Positions 26,169-34,567 are shown, numbered from the stretch's first letter. The stretch is DNA of 64,000 nucleotides from VAYN01 sp964540905 (GCA_964540905.1 CAZIOS010000001.1:62001-126000), one strand, 5' to 3'. Notes: generated by a model from the sequence alone, not told the origin. Made by a program: numbers and translations.

Positions 26169-27518
26169 TTGGCGACAGCCAGCGGCGAGAAGCCGGCGGC
26201 CCGCGGCCCGCGCCGCGGCGAGCTGCTCGAGGTCGAGGTCGACTCGCTCGCCTTCGGCGGGCGCGGCGTCGCCCGCGCCGAGGGCTTCGTCGTCTTCGTC
26301 GCCGGCGCCCTGCCAGGGGACCGCGTCCGGGTCGAGGTGACGAAAGCGAAGAAGCGCTTCGCCGAGGCGCGCACGGTGGAGCTGCTGCGCGCCGGCGCCG
26401 ACCGCGTCGCCGACAGCTGCGTCCATGGCGGCGAGCCCTGCCCCGGCGCCCCCTGGCAGGGCCTCCCCTACGAGCGGCAGCTGGCGATCAAGTCCGAGCA
26501 GGTCGGCGAGGCGTTGCGGCGGATCGGCGATCTCGAAGGCTTCGAGCTGGAGGAGATCGTGCCGGCGGCCGAGCAGTGGCGCTACCGCAACAAGCTCGAA
26601 TACTCCTTCGGCGATGTCGACGGCGAGGTGGCGCTCGGCTTCCACGCCCGCGGCCGCTGGGACCTGATCGTCGACGTCGAGGACTGCAAGCTGGCCTCCG
26701 AGGCCGGCAACGCCGCCCGCAACCAGGTCCGCGAATGGGCGCGGCTGGAGTCGATCGCCCCCTACGACGCCCGCGCTCGCAGCGGCGTCCTGCGCAACCT
26801 CGCTGTCCGCGAGGGGCGGCGCACTGGGCAGATCCAGACCCGCCTCGTCACCGCCGCGGCGCGGCTGCCGCGGCCGCCGGTCGACCTCCACACCGTGGTC
26901 GAGGGCGACTCGGGCGGCAGCGAGGGCCCGACCGGGGCGCTCGGCGAGGAACGGCTGCGCGAGGAGCTCTGCGGCCTGCGGCTGGAGATGTCCCACGGCG
27001 CCTTCTTCCAGACCAACACCGAGATGGCCGAGCGCCTCTACGCGGTCGCCGCCGAGTTCGCCGGGCTCAGCGGCCGCGAGCGCCTCTTCGACCTCTTCTG
27101 CGGGATCGGCACGATCGGGCTGACGATGGCCCCGCGGGCGGGCGAGGTCTGGGGACTGGAGATCGTCCCCGAGGCAATCGCCGACGCCGAGCGCAACGCC
27201 GAGCGCAACGGGATCGAGAACGCCCACTTCCTCGCCGCCAACGCCCGCACCGGGGTGCGGCCGCTGCTCGAGCGGGCCGGCAGGCCCGACGTCGTCGTCG
27301 TCGACCCGCCGCGGGCCGGGCTCTCGCAGAAAATCGTCCGGCGGCTGATCGAGTGCGAGGCGAAGCGGATCGTCTACGTCTCCTGCAACCCGACGACGCT
27401 GGCGCCGAACGCGGCCCAGCTCGGCGAGGCCGGTTATAGGCTGCGGCGGGTGAGGCCGGTCGACATGTTCCCCCAGACCCCGCACATCGAGTGCGTGGCG
27501 CTGCTGGAGAAGGCCTGA
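26169..27518 (+). CDS. Class I SAM-dependent RNA methyltransferase (TrmA/RlmD type)
   Basis: A 449-residue 5-methyluridine-type RNA methyltransferase. An N-terminal TRAM domain (about 18-75; SLAFGGRGVARAEGFVVFV) is followed by the insert domain and catalytic core: FFQTNTEMAERLY, the SAM motif FDLFCGIGTIGL, VDPPRAGL and the nucleophile Cys in YVSCNPTTLA with a final Glu in HIECVALL. It methylates C5 of a uridine in tRNA or rRNA; which site is not predictable. The four FeS-cluster cysteines of RlmD are not all obvious (two in SCVHGGEPC). TTG start directly follows the histone-like gene. Confidence 0.9.
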   Translation: MATASGEKPAARGPRRGELLEVEVDSLAFGGRGVARAEGFVVFVAGALPGDRVRVEVTKAKKRFAEARTVELLRAGADRVADSCVHGGEPCPGAPWQGLPYERQLAIKSEQVGEALRRIGDLEGFELEEIVPAAEQWRYRNKLEYSFGDVDGEVALGFHARGRWDLIVDVEDCKLASEAGNAARNQVREWARLESIAPYDARARSGVLRNLAVREGRRTGQIQTRLVTAAARLPRPPVDLHTVVEGDSGGSEGPTGALGEERLREELCGLRLEMSHGAFFQTNTEMAERLYAVAAEFAGLSGRERLFDLFCGIGTIGLTMAPRAGEVWGLEIVPEAIADAERNAERNGIENAHFLAANARTGVRPLLERAGRPDVVVVDPPRAGLSQKIVRRLIECEAKRIVYVSCNPTTLAPNAAQLGEAGYRLRRVRPVDMFPQTPHIECVALLEKA

Positions 27519-28291
27519 TGCGCGGCTTCGGGGTGGCGGCCGGGCTCGACCCCGAGGTGGCGGGGCCGCTGGCGGCCCGCTGCGCCGAGCTCGGCTACGA
27601 CTCGCTCTGGTCCAACGACCACCCCGGCGCCCTCGGCCTGGAGACGCTCGCCGCCTTCGCCGAGGCGGCACCACAGATCGACCTCGGCGTCGCCGTGATC
27701 GCCCTCGACCGCCAGCCGCCGGAGAAGATCGCCGCCGACATCGAGCGAACCGGGCTCGACCCGGCCCGGCTCTGGCTCGGGGTCGGCGCCGGCTTCGCCG
27801 AGAAGCCGCTGACGCAGATGCGCGAGTCGCTGCCGGCGCTGCGCGAGTCGCTGCCCGAGGTCCGCCTCGTGCTGGCGGCGATGGGGCCGAAGATGTGCGA
27901 ACTGGCCGGGGCCGAGTTCGACGGCGCCTTCTTCAACTGGATGACCCCCGAGTTCGCCGCCGGCGCCCGCACCAGGGTCCTCGCCGGCGCCGAGGCCGCC
28001 GCCCGGCCGGCGCCGACCGTCTTCGGCTACGTCCGCACCGCCGTCGGCCCCGATGCCGCCGAGCGCCTGGCCAGGGAGGAATCCTTCTACCGCGACCTGC
28101 ACAAGGGCTACCGCGACCACTTCGACCGCCTCGGCGAGCCCGAGGGCACGGTCGGCGTCGCCGCCCCCGACCGCCCCGCCGCCCAGTCCCAGCTCGCCGC
28201 CTACACGGCTCTCGACACCATCGTCGTCCGCGGCCTCGCCAGCGCCCAGGTCGAGGCGATGTCAGCGGTAGCCGAAGCCGCCTCCCCCTAA
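27518..28291 (+). CDS. LLM-class flavin-dependent oxidoreductase
   Basis: A 257-residue TIM-barrel flavoprotein of the luciferase-like monooxygenase superfamily, F420- or FMN-dependent in actinobacteria. Marks are the first strand with GVAAGLDPEVAG, LGYDSLWSNDHPG, IDLGVAVIALDRQPPEKIA and LWLGVGAGF. It is shorter than the usual 290-340 residues. The start ATG overlaps the methyltransferase stop by one base (TGATG), so the two are translationally coupled, although no functional link is evident. Two palindromic elements follow its stop directly. Confidence 0.83.
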   Translation: MRGFGVAAGLDPEVAGPLAARCAELGYDSLWSNDHPGALGLETLAAFAEAAPQIDLGVAVIALDRQPPEKIAADIERTGLDPARLWLGVGAGFAEKPLTQMRESLPALRESLPEVRLVLAAMGPKMCELAGAEFDGAFFNWMTPEFAAGARTRVLAGAEAAARPAPTVFGYVRTAVGPDAAERLAREESFYRDLHKGYRDHFDRLGEPEGTVGVAAPDRPAAQSQLAAYTALDTIVVRGLASAQVEAMSAVAEAASP

Positions 28292-28297
28292 TCCCCT

Positions 28298-28347
28298 GTC
28301 GCTCGATGAGTTAGCCCGCCTATAGCCGGCTTAACTCATCGAGCGAC
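28298..28347. repeat. Palindromic element after LLM gene
   Basis: Perfect 16-base arms GTCGCTCGATGAGTTA (28298-28313) and its complement at 28332-28347, extended by GCC/GGC with one bulged base, around about 11 bases. It begins seven bases after the LLM stop. No T-run follows; it could be a REP-like repeat or a rho-independent-like stop. Confidence 0.7.
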
Positions 28348-28358
28348 GCTCGGAACTC

Positions 28359-28486
28359 GGCGGGGAGGGCAGAGTGTCCCTCCCATAAGCGGCGTCCTGA
28401 TTTTCGCCGCGGCGCTCTTAGCGAGAGCCGCACCGTTAACGGCGAAAATCCCAGCGCAATGAGAGGGACACTCTGCCCTCCCCGCC
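28359..28486. repeat. Three-level nested palindrome
   Basis: Outer arms 28359-28382 and 28463-28486 are 24 bases and perfectly complementary (core GGCAGAGTGTCCCTC). Inside them ATTTTCGCCG (28400-28409) pairs with CGGCGAAAAT (28440-28449), and inside that GCTCT (28414-28418) with AGAGC (28424-28428). The 128-base unit fills the space up to the UDG-like gene's 3' end. This looks like a small non-coding mobile palindrome or a structured RNA rather than a simple terminator. Confidence 0.75.
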
Positions 28487-28490
28487 CACC

Positions 28491-29108
28491 TCAGTAAGGC
28501 GGCAGATCCTCGTACCAGAGCCCGAGCGTCTTGAAGGCGCGCCAGAAGCGCTGCTTGGCGCCCTCCTCGTCGAGCGAGGAGTCGATGTCGGGCACGCAGA
28601 GGGCGTCGATAGTGGGGGTAAAGGCCTGGACCTCGCCCTCGCGCTGCTCGATCGGCCTCGAGAGCGGCACCTGCAGGCCGTTGAGGATGCGCAGCGCCGG
28701 CTCGCCCATGACGACGACGATCTTCGGCTGCACGATCGCCATCTCCTCGACCAGGCGGCCGACGCACTCGCCGGCGGCGAGGTCGGGCTCGGCGATCGGG
28801 CACTTGACGCAGAGCGTGCCGTAGACGACCAGCGGGTCGATCCCCAGCCGCTTGAAGCTTTTCATCAGCGCGTTGCCGGCGCGGCCGTAGAAGGCGACCC
28901 CCTCCTCGATCTCCGCCACCATCGGCGCCTGCTTGAGCATGAAGATGTCCGCCTGCGGGTGGCCGGAGCCGAGCACCGGCATCAGCTTGCCGCGCGGGCA
29001 GTGGGTGCACTCCTGGATCTCGCGGCTGATCTGGTTGAGCTCGCGGATCGCCCGCTCCAGGTACTTCTCGCGGATCTCGTCGTCGGTGCCTCGCATCGCC
29101 GAGTCCAT
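28491..29108 (-). CDS. Divergent uracil-DNA glycosylase-superfamily protein
   Basis: A 205-residue protein with the scaffold of FeS-type uracil-DNA glycosylases: CTHCPRGKLMPVLGSGHP near residue 32, VAFYGRAGNALMKSFKRLGI and CVKCPIAEPD, giving four Cys for a cluster, and VVVMGEPALRILNG. The family 4 active-site motif GEAPG reads LKQAPM, and the C-terminal HPS-type motif is absent. It may have a different substrate, act as a DNA-binding factor, or be inactive. ATG at 29108 is a cautious choice; an upstream in-frame start at 29153 adds unlike residues. Last gene of the minus-strand inositol-lipid operon by strand and spacing. Confidence 0.75.
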   Translation of the reverse strand: MDSAMRGTDDEIREKYLERAIRELNQISREIQECTHCPRGKLMPVLGSGHPQADIFMLKQAPMVAEIEEGVAFYGRAGNALMKSFKRLGIDPLVVYGTLCVKCPIAEPDLAAGECVGRLVEEMAIVQPKIVVVMGEPALRILNGLQVPLSRPIEQREGEVQAFTPTIDALCVPDIDSSLDEEGAKQRFWRAFKTLGLWYEDLPPY

Positions 29109-29175
29109 CTTTGACGAGGCGGGCGCGCCTCCTTTCGCACGATCGCGCTGCATCAGCTCTTGCTCGCCGGAGCGC

Positions 29176-30444
29176 TCACCGCGCCCGCTTGCGGGGGCGG
29201 CCGCCGCGCACCGGTCTGGCGTCCGGCACCCGCCGTTTCGGCGCCTTCGGCCGGCCGGTCGTCTGCAGCAGCTTCAGCGCCTGCACGTAGACCAGGTTCT
29301 TGTGCTTGCGGGTGATGTCGGCATCGCGCATCGCCTCGAGGAACTCGGCCGGGCCGTCGAAGTCGTGGATCCGCACCCGCACGCTGCCCAGCCCCTGGGC
29401 GACGTGGCTGTCGGAGCCGGCCCCCGGCACGATCCGGTACTTGCCGGCGAAGCGCTCGGCCTCCTCGTTGAAGGCGGTGACCGCGACCCGCGGGTTGAAG
29501 ACCTCGAGGATGTCGACCTCCTCGACGATCTCGATCAGGTGCTCGTAGTCGGGCACCGAGTGGAAGCGGTCGAAGGGGTGTGGCACGTAGACCAGCCCGC
29601 CCTGCTCGCGGATCGCGGCGATCGTCGCCGCCATCGTCAGCCCCTTCGGGATCTTCTCCTCGAGGAAGAGGCCGATCACCTCGCCCTGCTCGGCGGTCTT
29701 CACCTCCTCGGCGACGATCACCTTGATGTCGTCCATCCCAGCGGCGATCCGCCGCGCCTCCAGCGCCCCGGAGACCTCGTTGTGGTCGGTGATCGCGATC
29801 GCCCCGAGGCCGCGGTCGCGAGCCGTCTGCAGCAGCACCTCGACCGGCGTCGCGCAGTCGGTCGAGTGGTCGGTGTGCATGTGCAGGTCGACCTCGATCA
29901 GTGGCCGCGAGGAGATCCGCCGGCGCAGCTCCGGGTCGCCGGTCGGGTCGTGGCGGCGCGCCACCAGGCGCCGGTAGATCGCTTCCAGCTCGTCGACGAC
30001 CCGGCCCCAGTCCGCGGCCGAGGGCCCCGGCTCGACCAGCTCGTAGGAACCGGGGAAGTAGCGCTCCAGCAGCGCCCCGGTCTCCAGGCTGGTCACGGTG
30101 CGAGCGTCGATGCGGCCGAAGAAGATCTCGACCAGCGGCCGCGCCACCTGGGTCGAGAGCACCCGCTCCTGCGGGGCGTGGAAGGTGGCGACGTTGAGCG
30201 CGTGCGAGTGGCGCAGCGCCGCCGAAGCGACGCTGGGGGCGAAAGGGTCGTGGACGTGGACGACGTCGAGCCCGGCCGAGGGTTTCAGCAGGCCCTTGAC
30301 GCGGTCGCCGGTCGCCACCCGCAGGACCGAGTGGCCGCGCCGCTCCAGCTCCGCCGAGACGCGCTCGACGAACTCCGTCAGCGGGTTCTCCACGCCGCGC
30401 CGGAAGGGCGCGACGTGGGCGATCGAGAGCGGCTCGGGCGGCAC
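29176..30444 (-). CDS. Truncated GT4 domain fused to PHP phosphoesterase
   Basis: A 422-residue fusion. Residues 1-160 match the N-terminal Rossmann domain of GT4 glycosyltransferases such as PimA: IAHVAPFRRGVENPLTEFV, VVHVHDPFAPSVASAAL, NVATFHAPQE. The sugar-nucleotide-binding C-terminal domain is missing; only its last helix seems kept (WGRVVDELEAIYRRL). Residues about 185-390 are a PHP domain with complete metal motifs: VDLHMHTDHSTDC, AITDHNEVSG, VPHPFDRF and GSDSHVAQG. So hydrolysis of a phosphoester is likely, with a non-catalytic GT-like domain for substrate or membrane binding. GTG at 30444 follows ino1 by eight bases. Part of the inositol-lipid operon. Confidence 0.8.
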   Translation of the reverse strand: MPPEPLSIAHVAPFRRGVENPLTEFVERVSAELERRGHSVLRVATGDRVKGLLKPSAGLDVVHVHDPFAPSVASAALRHSHALNVATFHAPQERVLSTQVARPLVEIFFGRIDARTVTSLETGALLERYFPGSYELVEPGPSAADWGRVVDELEAIYRRLVARRHDPTGDPELRRRISSRPLIEVDLHMHTDHSTDCATPVEVLLQTARDRGLGAIAITDHNEVSGALEARRIAAGMDDIKVIVAEEVKTAEQGEVIGLFLEEKIPKGLTMAATIAAIREQGGLVYVPHPFDRFHSVPDYEHLIEIVEEVDILEVFNPRVAVTAFNEEAERFAGKYRIVPGAGSDSHVAQGLGSVRVRIHDFDGPAEFLEAMRDADITRKHKNLVYVQALKLLQTTGRPKAPKRRVPDARPVRGGRPRKRAR

Positions 30445-30452
30445 AGGCCCCG

Positions 30453-31619
30453 CTAGGCGGAGACCTTCGCCTCGCCCGGGACCGCGGCCTTGCCGCGCGC
30501 GTTGGCGGCGATGAACTCCTCGGTCTGCTCGCGGGCCTCGTCGTCGGGGCGCTGGGTGTGCGGCGACTTCATCAGATAGCTGGAGGGGCCGTCGAGCTGG
30601 CCGGCGATGCCGTTGTTGAGCGCCAGCTTGATCAGCCGCACCGCGTCGATGACGACGCCGGCCGAGTTCGGCGAGTCCCAGACCTCGAGCTTGAGCTCGA
30701 CCGTCAGCGGCACGTCGCCGAAGGCCTTGCCCTCGAGCCGGATGTGGGCCCACTTGCGGTCGGTCAGCCAGGCGACGTAGTCGGAGGGGCCGACGTGGAC
30801 GTCCTCGGCGGGCAGGTCGTGGCCCATGATCGAGGTCACCGCGTTGGTCTTCGACTCCTTCTTGGAGGCGAGCCGCTCGCGCTCGAGCATGTTGTAGAAG
30901 TCCATGTTGCCGCCGACGTTGAGCTGGCTGGTCCGCTCCATCCGCACACCGCGGTCATGGAAGAGGCGGGCGAGCTGGCGGTGGACGATCGTCGCCCCGA
31001 CCTGGGACTTGATGTCGTCGCCGATGATCGGCAGGCCGGCCTCCTTGAAGCGCTTGTCCCAGTAGTCCTCGCGGGCGATGAAGACCGGCAGGCAGTTGAC
31101 GAAGCCGACGCCGGCGGCCAGCGCCTGCTCGACGTACCACTTGACCGCGTCCTCGGAGCCGACCGGCAGGTAGCAGACCAGCACGTCCGCCTTGGTCTGC
31201 TTGAGGATGCCGACGATGTCGGCGGTCTCGCCCGGAGCCTTGGTGATTTTCTCTTTCAGGTACTTGCCGAGGCCGTCGTGGGTCATCCCGCGCTCCACCT
31301 TGACCCCGAGCTGGGGGACGTCGGCGAACTTGATCGTGTTGTTCTGGCCCGACCAGATCGCCTCGGAGAGGTCCTTGCCGACCTTCTCGGCGTCGATGTC
31401 GAAGGCGGCGACGAACTCGACGTCGCGGACGTGATAGCCGCCGAGTTCGACGTGCATCAGGCCCGGCACTTCGTCGCCGGGGTCGGCGTCCTTGTAGTAC
31501 TGGACGCCCTGGATGAAGGAGTTGGCGCAGTTGCCGACGCCGACGATCGCGACGCGGACCTTCTCGTCGGCGCGGCCGATGCCGTTCGTGCTGCCGTTTG
31601 CTCCGTTGCTCTCACTCAT
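30453..31619 (-). CDS. ino1: Inositol-3-phosphate synthase
   Basis: A 388-residue NAD-dependent myo-inositol-phosphate synthase, converting glucose 6-phosphate to inositol phosphate. Marks are VAIVGVGNCANSFIQGVQYY near residue 24, VNCLPVFIA, GDDIKSQVGATIVHR and LNVGGNMDFYNML with SKTNAV, the catalytic Lys/Asp region of the actinobacterial type. ATG at 31619 is set by AGGAGG about 12 bases upstream; a longer in-frame start at 31661 adds unlike residues. It sits between the phosphotransferase and the GT4-PHP gene on one strand: product and user of inositol phosphate side by side. Confidence 0.95.
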   Translation of the reverse strand: MSESNGANGSTNGIGRADEKVRVAIVGVGNCANSFIQGVQYYKDADPGDEVPGLMHVELGGYHVRDVEFVAAFDIDAEKVGKDLSEAIWSGQNNTIKFADVPQLGVKVERGMTHDGLGKYLKEKITKAPGETADIVGILKQTKADVLVCYLPVGSEDAVKWYVEQALAAGVGFVNCLPVFIAREDYWDKRFKEAGLPIIGDDIKSQVGATIVHRQLARLFHDRGVRMERTSQLNVGGNMDFYNMLERERLASKKESKTNAVTSIMGHDLPAEDVHVGPSDYVAWLTDRKWAHIRLEGKAFGDVPLTVELKLEVWDSPNSAGVVIDAVRLIKLALNNGIAGQLDGPSSYLMKSPHTQRPDDEAREQTEEFIAANARGKAAVPGEAKVSA

Positions 31620-31679
31620 GAAATTAGAAGTCCTCCTGGATCGCGCTGGATGGCTGAACACACCCGGCGGCCTTGCTGG

Positions 31680-32369
31680 TTACAGCTCCTCCGTCTCGCT
31701 GCCGCCGCTCTGAGCGGCGAAAGCCTCTTTAGAAAGCTCGTTGCGCACATGCCATACCCGCTGGAAAACCGTGAAGATGGTCAGGGCGGCGATCGTGTAG
31801 ATCGCCGGCGCCAGCAGTTCGAAATTGCCGATTCCGGCGCCCTTGGCGAAGACCAAGCCGATCGAAAGTAGCACCACCCTGACCGGCCGCGTCGCCAAGC
31901 CGACCTTGCACTCGACCCCGAGCGCCTCGGCCCGGGCGCGGGTGTAGGAGACCATCAGCGAGCCCAGCACCGCGACCACGCACATCGCCGCCGCGAAGTC
32001 CTCGCCGCGGGCGGCGAAGTAGCCGGCGACGGCGGCGAGCACGATCCCCTCCTCGACCCGGTCCAGGGTCGAGTCGAGGAAGGCGCCGAAGAGGGTCCCC
32101 TTGCCCGACATCCGCGAGTAGCGGCCGTCGAGCGTGTCCATCACCGAGCCGAGGATGAAGGCGACGCCGGCGAGAGTGAAGAGGCGCTGGGTCACGAGAA
32201 AGGCGGCGATCAGGTTGCCGACCAAGCCCATGATCGAGATCGCGTTCGGCGTCAGCCGCGACTCGATCAGCCGTTCGCGCGCGTAGACGCGCAGCTCCTG
32301 CCCGTTGCGGCTCGTCGCGCGGCCGTTGCGGCGGCCGCCGGGAGCCCGTGGGGGCGCCGAGGGTTCCAT
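31680..32369 (-). CDS. CDP-alcohol phosphatidyltransferase (phosphatidylinositol-phosphate synthase-like)
   Basis: A 229-residue membrane enzyme with about six helices and a complete CDP-alcohol signature: DTLDGRYSR followed by GTLFGAFLDSTLDR (D-x2-DG-x2-AR-like, G-x3-D-x3-D). Members join CDP-diacylglycerol to an alcohol. The neighbouring ino1 suggests inositol 1-phosphate as the acceptor, giving phosphatidylinositol phosphate as in other actinobacteria; this is inference from context. The N-terminal 25 residues are basic and disordered. It lies upstream of ino1 by 60 bases and downstream of the PAP2 gene. Confidence 0.88.
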   Translation of the reverse strand: MEPSAPPRAPGGRRNGRATSRNGQELRVYARERLIESRLTPNAISIMGLVGNLIAAFLVTQRLFTLAGVAFILGSVMDTLDGRYSRMSGKGTLFGAFLDSTLDRVEEGIVLAAVAGYFAARGEDFAAAMCVVAVLGSLMVSYTRARAEALGVECKVGLATRPVRVVLLSIGLVFAKGAGIGNFELLAPAIYTIAALTIFTVFQRVWHVRNELSKEAFAAQSGGSETEEL

Positions 32370-32432
32370 TCCCCGTCAGGCTAGAGGTTCGCGCCGAGCC
32401 GTGGGCTGCCCGCGGCCGGATTTCCCGGTGGC

Positions 32433-33212
32433 TCAGGCCTCGACCTCGCGCGGCGCCCGCGCTCGCCAGGACCAGGCCTCGGGACGGGCCCGCGCCAGCG
32501 CCCCCTGGGCGATCGCCGCCGCCGCGAGCGCGACCAGCCAGCCCAGCACGGCGTCGACCCAGTAGTGGTTGGCGGTGACGATCACGACCCAGGTGATCAG
32601 CAGCGGCCACAGCGCCCAGAGAACCTTCGAGATCCGGTGGCGGCAGACCATCACGCCGGTGGCGCCGATCATCAGCGCGAAGGCGCAGTGCATGCTCGGC
32701 ACCGCCGCGTAGGGGTTGATGAAGATCTTCGCCAGGGTCGAGTCGTGGTTGACGTTGGAGAAGTCGACGATCGTGTCGACGAAGCCGTGCTGGGGGAACA
32801 TCCGCGGCGGCGCCGTCGGGAAGCCGACGTAGCCGATCAGCGCCAGGCACATCGCGACCACGAACATGTTGCGGACGAAGTAATAGGACTCGTTGCGAAA
32901 GAGGTAGAGCCAGACGAGGAAGCCGAGGGCGATCGAGAACTGGGCGTTGAGGTAGAGCTGGTTGGCGAGGTCGATCGTCCAGTGGGCAGGCAGGAAGAAC
33001 TTCTGCAGGCTGGGCTCGAAGAAGGTGTGGGTGCTCTGCTCGAATTCGATCACCTGCTGGCCGTGGACGAGCGCGTCGGCTTTGCTGGAGTCGGCGACCC
33101 CGCGGCCGAGCTCGTAGATGACGTCGACGCCGACCAGGATCCCGAGCTGGCGCCCGGCGTCCCCCCAGCCCTTGGGAAGCTTGGCGGTGATGGCGGCAAA
33201 AGCGCGAGACAC
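32433..33212 (-). CDS. PAP2-family membrane phosphatase/transferase
   Basis: A 259-residue membrane protein of the PAP2 superfamily, inositol-phosphorylceramide-synthase-like branch. The three phosphatase motifs are VGFPTAPPRMFP, YAAVPSMHCAFAL (catalytic His) and TANHYWVDAVLGW (second His and Asp). About six membrane helices. As the first gene of the inositol-lipid operon it is a candidate for removing the phosphate from phosphatidylinositol phosphate, or for a transferase using the lipid; neither is shown by sequence alone. Confidence 0.87.
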   Translation of the reverse strand: MSRAFAAITAKLPKGWGDAGRQLGILVGVDVIYELGRGVADSSKADALVHGQQVIEFEQSTHTFFEPSLQKFFLPAHWTIDLANQLYLNAQFSIALGFLVWLYLFRNESYYFVRNMFVVAMCLALIGYVGFPTAPPRMFPQHGFVDTIVDFSNVNHDSTLAKIFINPYAAVPSMHCAFALMIGATGVMVCRHRISKVLWALWPLLITWVVIVTANHYWVDAVLGWLVALAAAAIAQGALARARPEAWSWRARAPREVEA

Positions 33213-33263
33213 GGAACAGGCAATTGTAATTCGCTGGTTAACGGGCGGCTAGGGTGGCGGCCG

Positions 33264-33938
33264 ATGGCCTGGAAGCGACCCGACAAACGCCGCCTGCGAG
33301 CGATCCGCGACCGCCTGCGAGAGATGTACGGGGTCCCGGTCAACGAGCCGCACCGGCAGCCGATCGCCGAGCTGATCAAGACCGTGCTCTCCCAGCACAC
33401 CAACGACCGCAACCGCGACCGCGCCTTCGCCGCCCTGCGCGAGCGCTTCCCGACCTGGGAGCAGGTGCGCGATGCGCCGGTCGCCGAGGTCGAGGAGGCG
33501 ATCCGGCCCGGCGGGCTCGGCAAGCAGAAGGCGCCGCGGATCCAGGCGATCCTCGAGCGGCTCGGCGAGGAGCCCGACCTCGGCTGGACCGAGACGGCGC
33601 CGCGCGAGGAGTCGCTGGAGTTCCTGCTCTCGCTGCCCGGGGTGGGACGGAAAACCGCCGCCTGCGTGCTGATCTTCACCTGGGGCATCCCCGAGATCCC
33701 GGTCGACGTCCACGTCCACCGGGTCGGCGGTCGGCTCGGCCTGTTCCCGGCCAAGGCCTCCTTCGAGCGCGCCCACGACGAGATGCTGGCGATCGTCGAC
33801 CCCGCCGATGCCTACGAGCTGCACATGAACCTGATCCGGCACGGGCGCGAGCTCTGCCGGCCGAGGCCGCGCTGCCAGGAGTGCGGGCTGCGGCGGATGT
33901 GCCCCTGGTATCGCCGAGAGCGCGGAGCGAGTGAGTGA
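33264..33938 (+). CDS. nth: Endonuclease III
   Basis: A 224-residue base-excision DNA glycosylase/AP lyase for oxidised pyrimidines. The helix-hairpin-helix LPGVGRKTAACVL holds the catalytic Lys (about residue 132), VDVHVHRVGGR the catalytic Asp, and the C-terminal Cys set (CRPRPRCQECGLRRMC) binds the 4Fe-4S cluster. The usual LSAQTTD reads LSQHTND. ATG at 33264 follows a short AT-rich gap from the divergent PAP2 gene. Confidence 0.92.
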   Translation: MAWKRPDKRRLRAIRDRLREMYGVPVNEPHRQPIAELIKTVLSQHTNDRNRDRAFAALRERFPTWEQVRDAPVAEVEEAIRPGGLGKQKAPRIQAILERLGEEPDLGWTETAPREESLEFLLSLPGVGRKTAACVLIFTWGIPEIPVDVHVHRVGGRLGLFPAKASFERAHDEMLAIVDPADAYELHMNLIRHGRELCRPRPRCQECGLRRMCPWYRRERGASE

Positions 33939-34060
33939 GATCGCCGGTGATGATGGGCACGAACGAGTGAAGCGCGAACAGGTGTGCCGGCGCGGGCGCC
34001 AGTAATATCCTCGCCGCCGGCCGGGCGGGATCGACCCCAGGGACGGCACCAGACACCTCA

Positions 34061-34465
34061 ATGAGCAAGCGCACCTTCATCGTCTTCGGGCTGTTCGTCG
34101 TGGTCCTCGCGGTCGCCATCCCCTGGCTCGCGTTCAGCTCCAGGGGCGACGGCGACTCTGGTCCGCGCGAAGTCGCGGCCAACCTCAAGGGCGGTCAGGC
34201 GCTGTTCGAGACCAACTGCGGCACCTGCCACACCCTCGCCTCGGCCGGGACCGACGGCAACTACGGCCCCGACCTCGACGAACTGCTGGCGCCCCAGGGG
34301 CCGCCGACCGAAGCCTCGACGATCAAAGCGACCGAAGGCCGCGTCCTCAACGCGGTCGAAAACGGCGTCGACAGCTCCACCCCCGGCCGGATGCCGGCGG
34401 GGATCCTGAACGAGACGCAGACCAAGGAAGTCGCCAAGTTCGTCGCCAACACGGCCGGCGAATAG
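34061..34465 (+). CDS. Membrane-anchored c-type cytochrome
   Basis: A 134-residue protein with an N-terminal membrane anchor (residues 5-27) and a single class I cytochrome c domain: haem site CGTCH near residue 54, YGPDLDEL and the distal Met in PGRMPAGIL. Likely an electron carrier on the outer face of the cytoplasmic membrane. Stands alone, with a strong terminator (34511-34537) 46 bases after its stop and nth upstream. The electron partner is unknown. Confidence 0.88.
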   Translation: MSKRTFIVFGLFVVVLAVAIPWLAFSSRGDGDSGPREVAANLKGGQALFETNCGTCHTLASAGTDGNYGPDLDELLAPQGPPTEASTIKATEGRVLNAVENGVDSSTPGRMPAGILNETQTKEVAKFVANTAGE

Positions 34466-34510
34466 CCGCGCTCGGCAGCGGCTCAGCCGCCGAGCGGTCA
34501 TCGCGGTGAC

Positions 34511-34537
34511 GGGGCGCCGGGGGGCGCCCCTTTCTTT
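34511..34537 (+). terminator. Rho-independent terminator after cytochrome c
   Basis: GGGGCGCC-GGGG-GGCGCCCC, a perfect 8-base stem, followed by TTTCTTT. It insulates the dnaK promoter that begins two bases further on. Confidence 0.85.
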
Positions 34538-34538
34538 G

Positions 34539-34567
34539 TTGGCACTTCGTCAAGAATCTGCCATACT
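34539..34567 (+). promoter_or_regulatory. Probable dnaK operon promoter
   Basis: TTGGCA at 34539-34544 and CATACT at 34562-34567 with a 17-base spacer, 54 bases upstream of the dnaK start. No clean HAIR-type HspR site (CTTGAGT-N7-ACTCAAG) is visible; only a lone CTTGAAC lies downstream. Confidence 0.5.
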
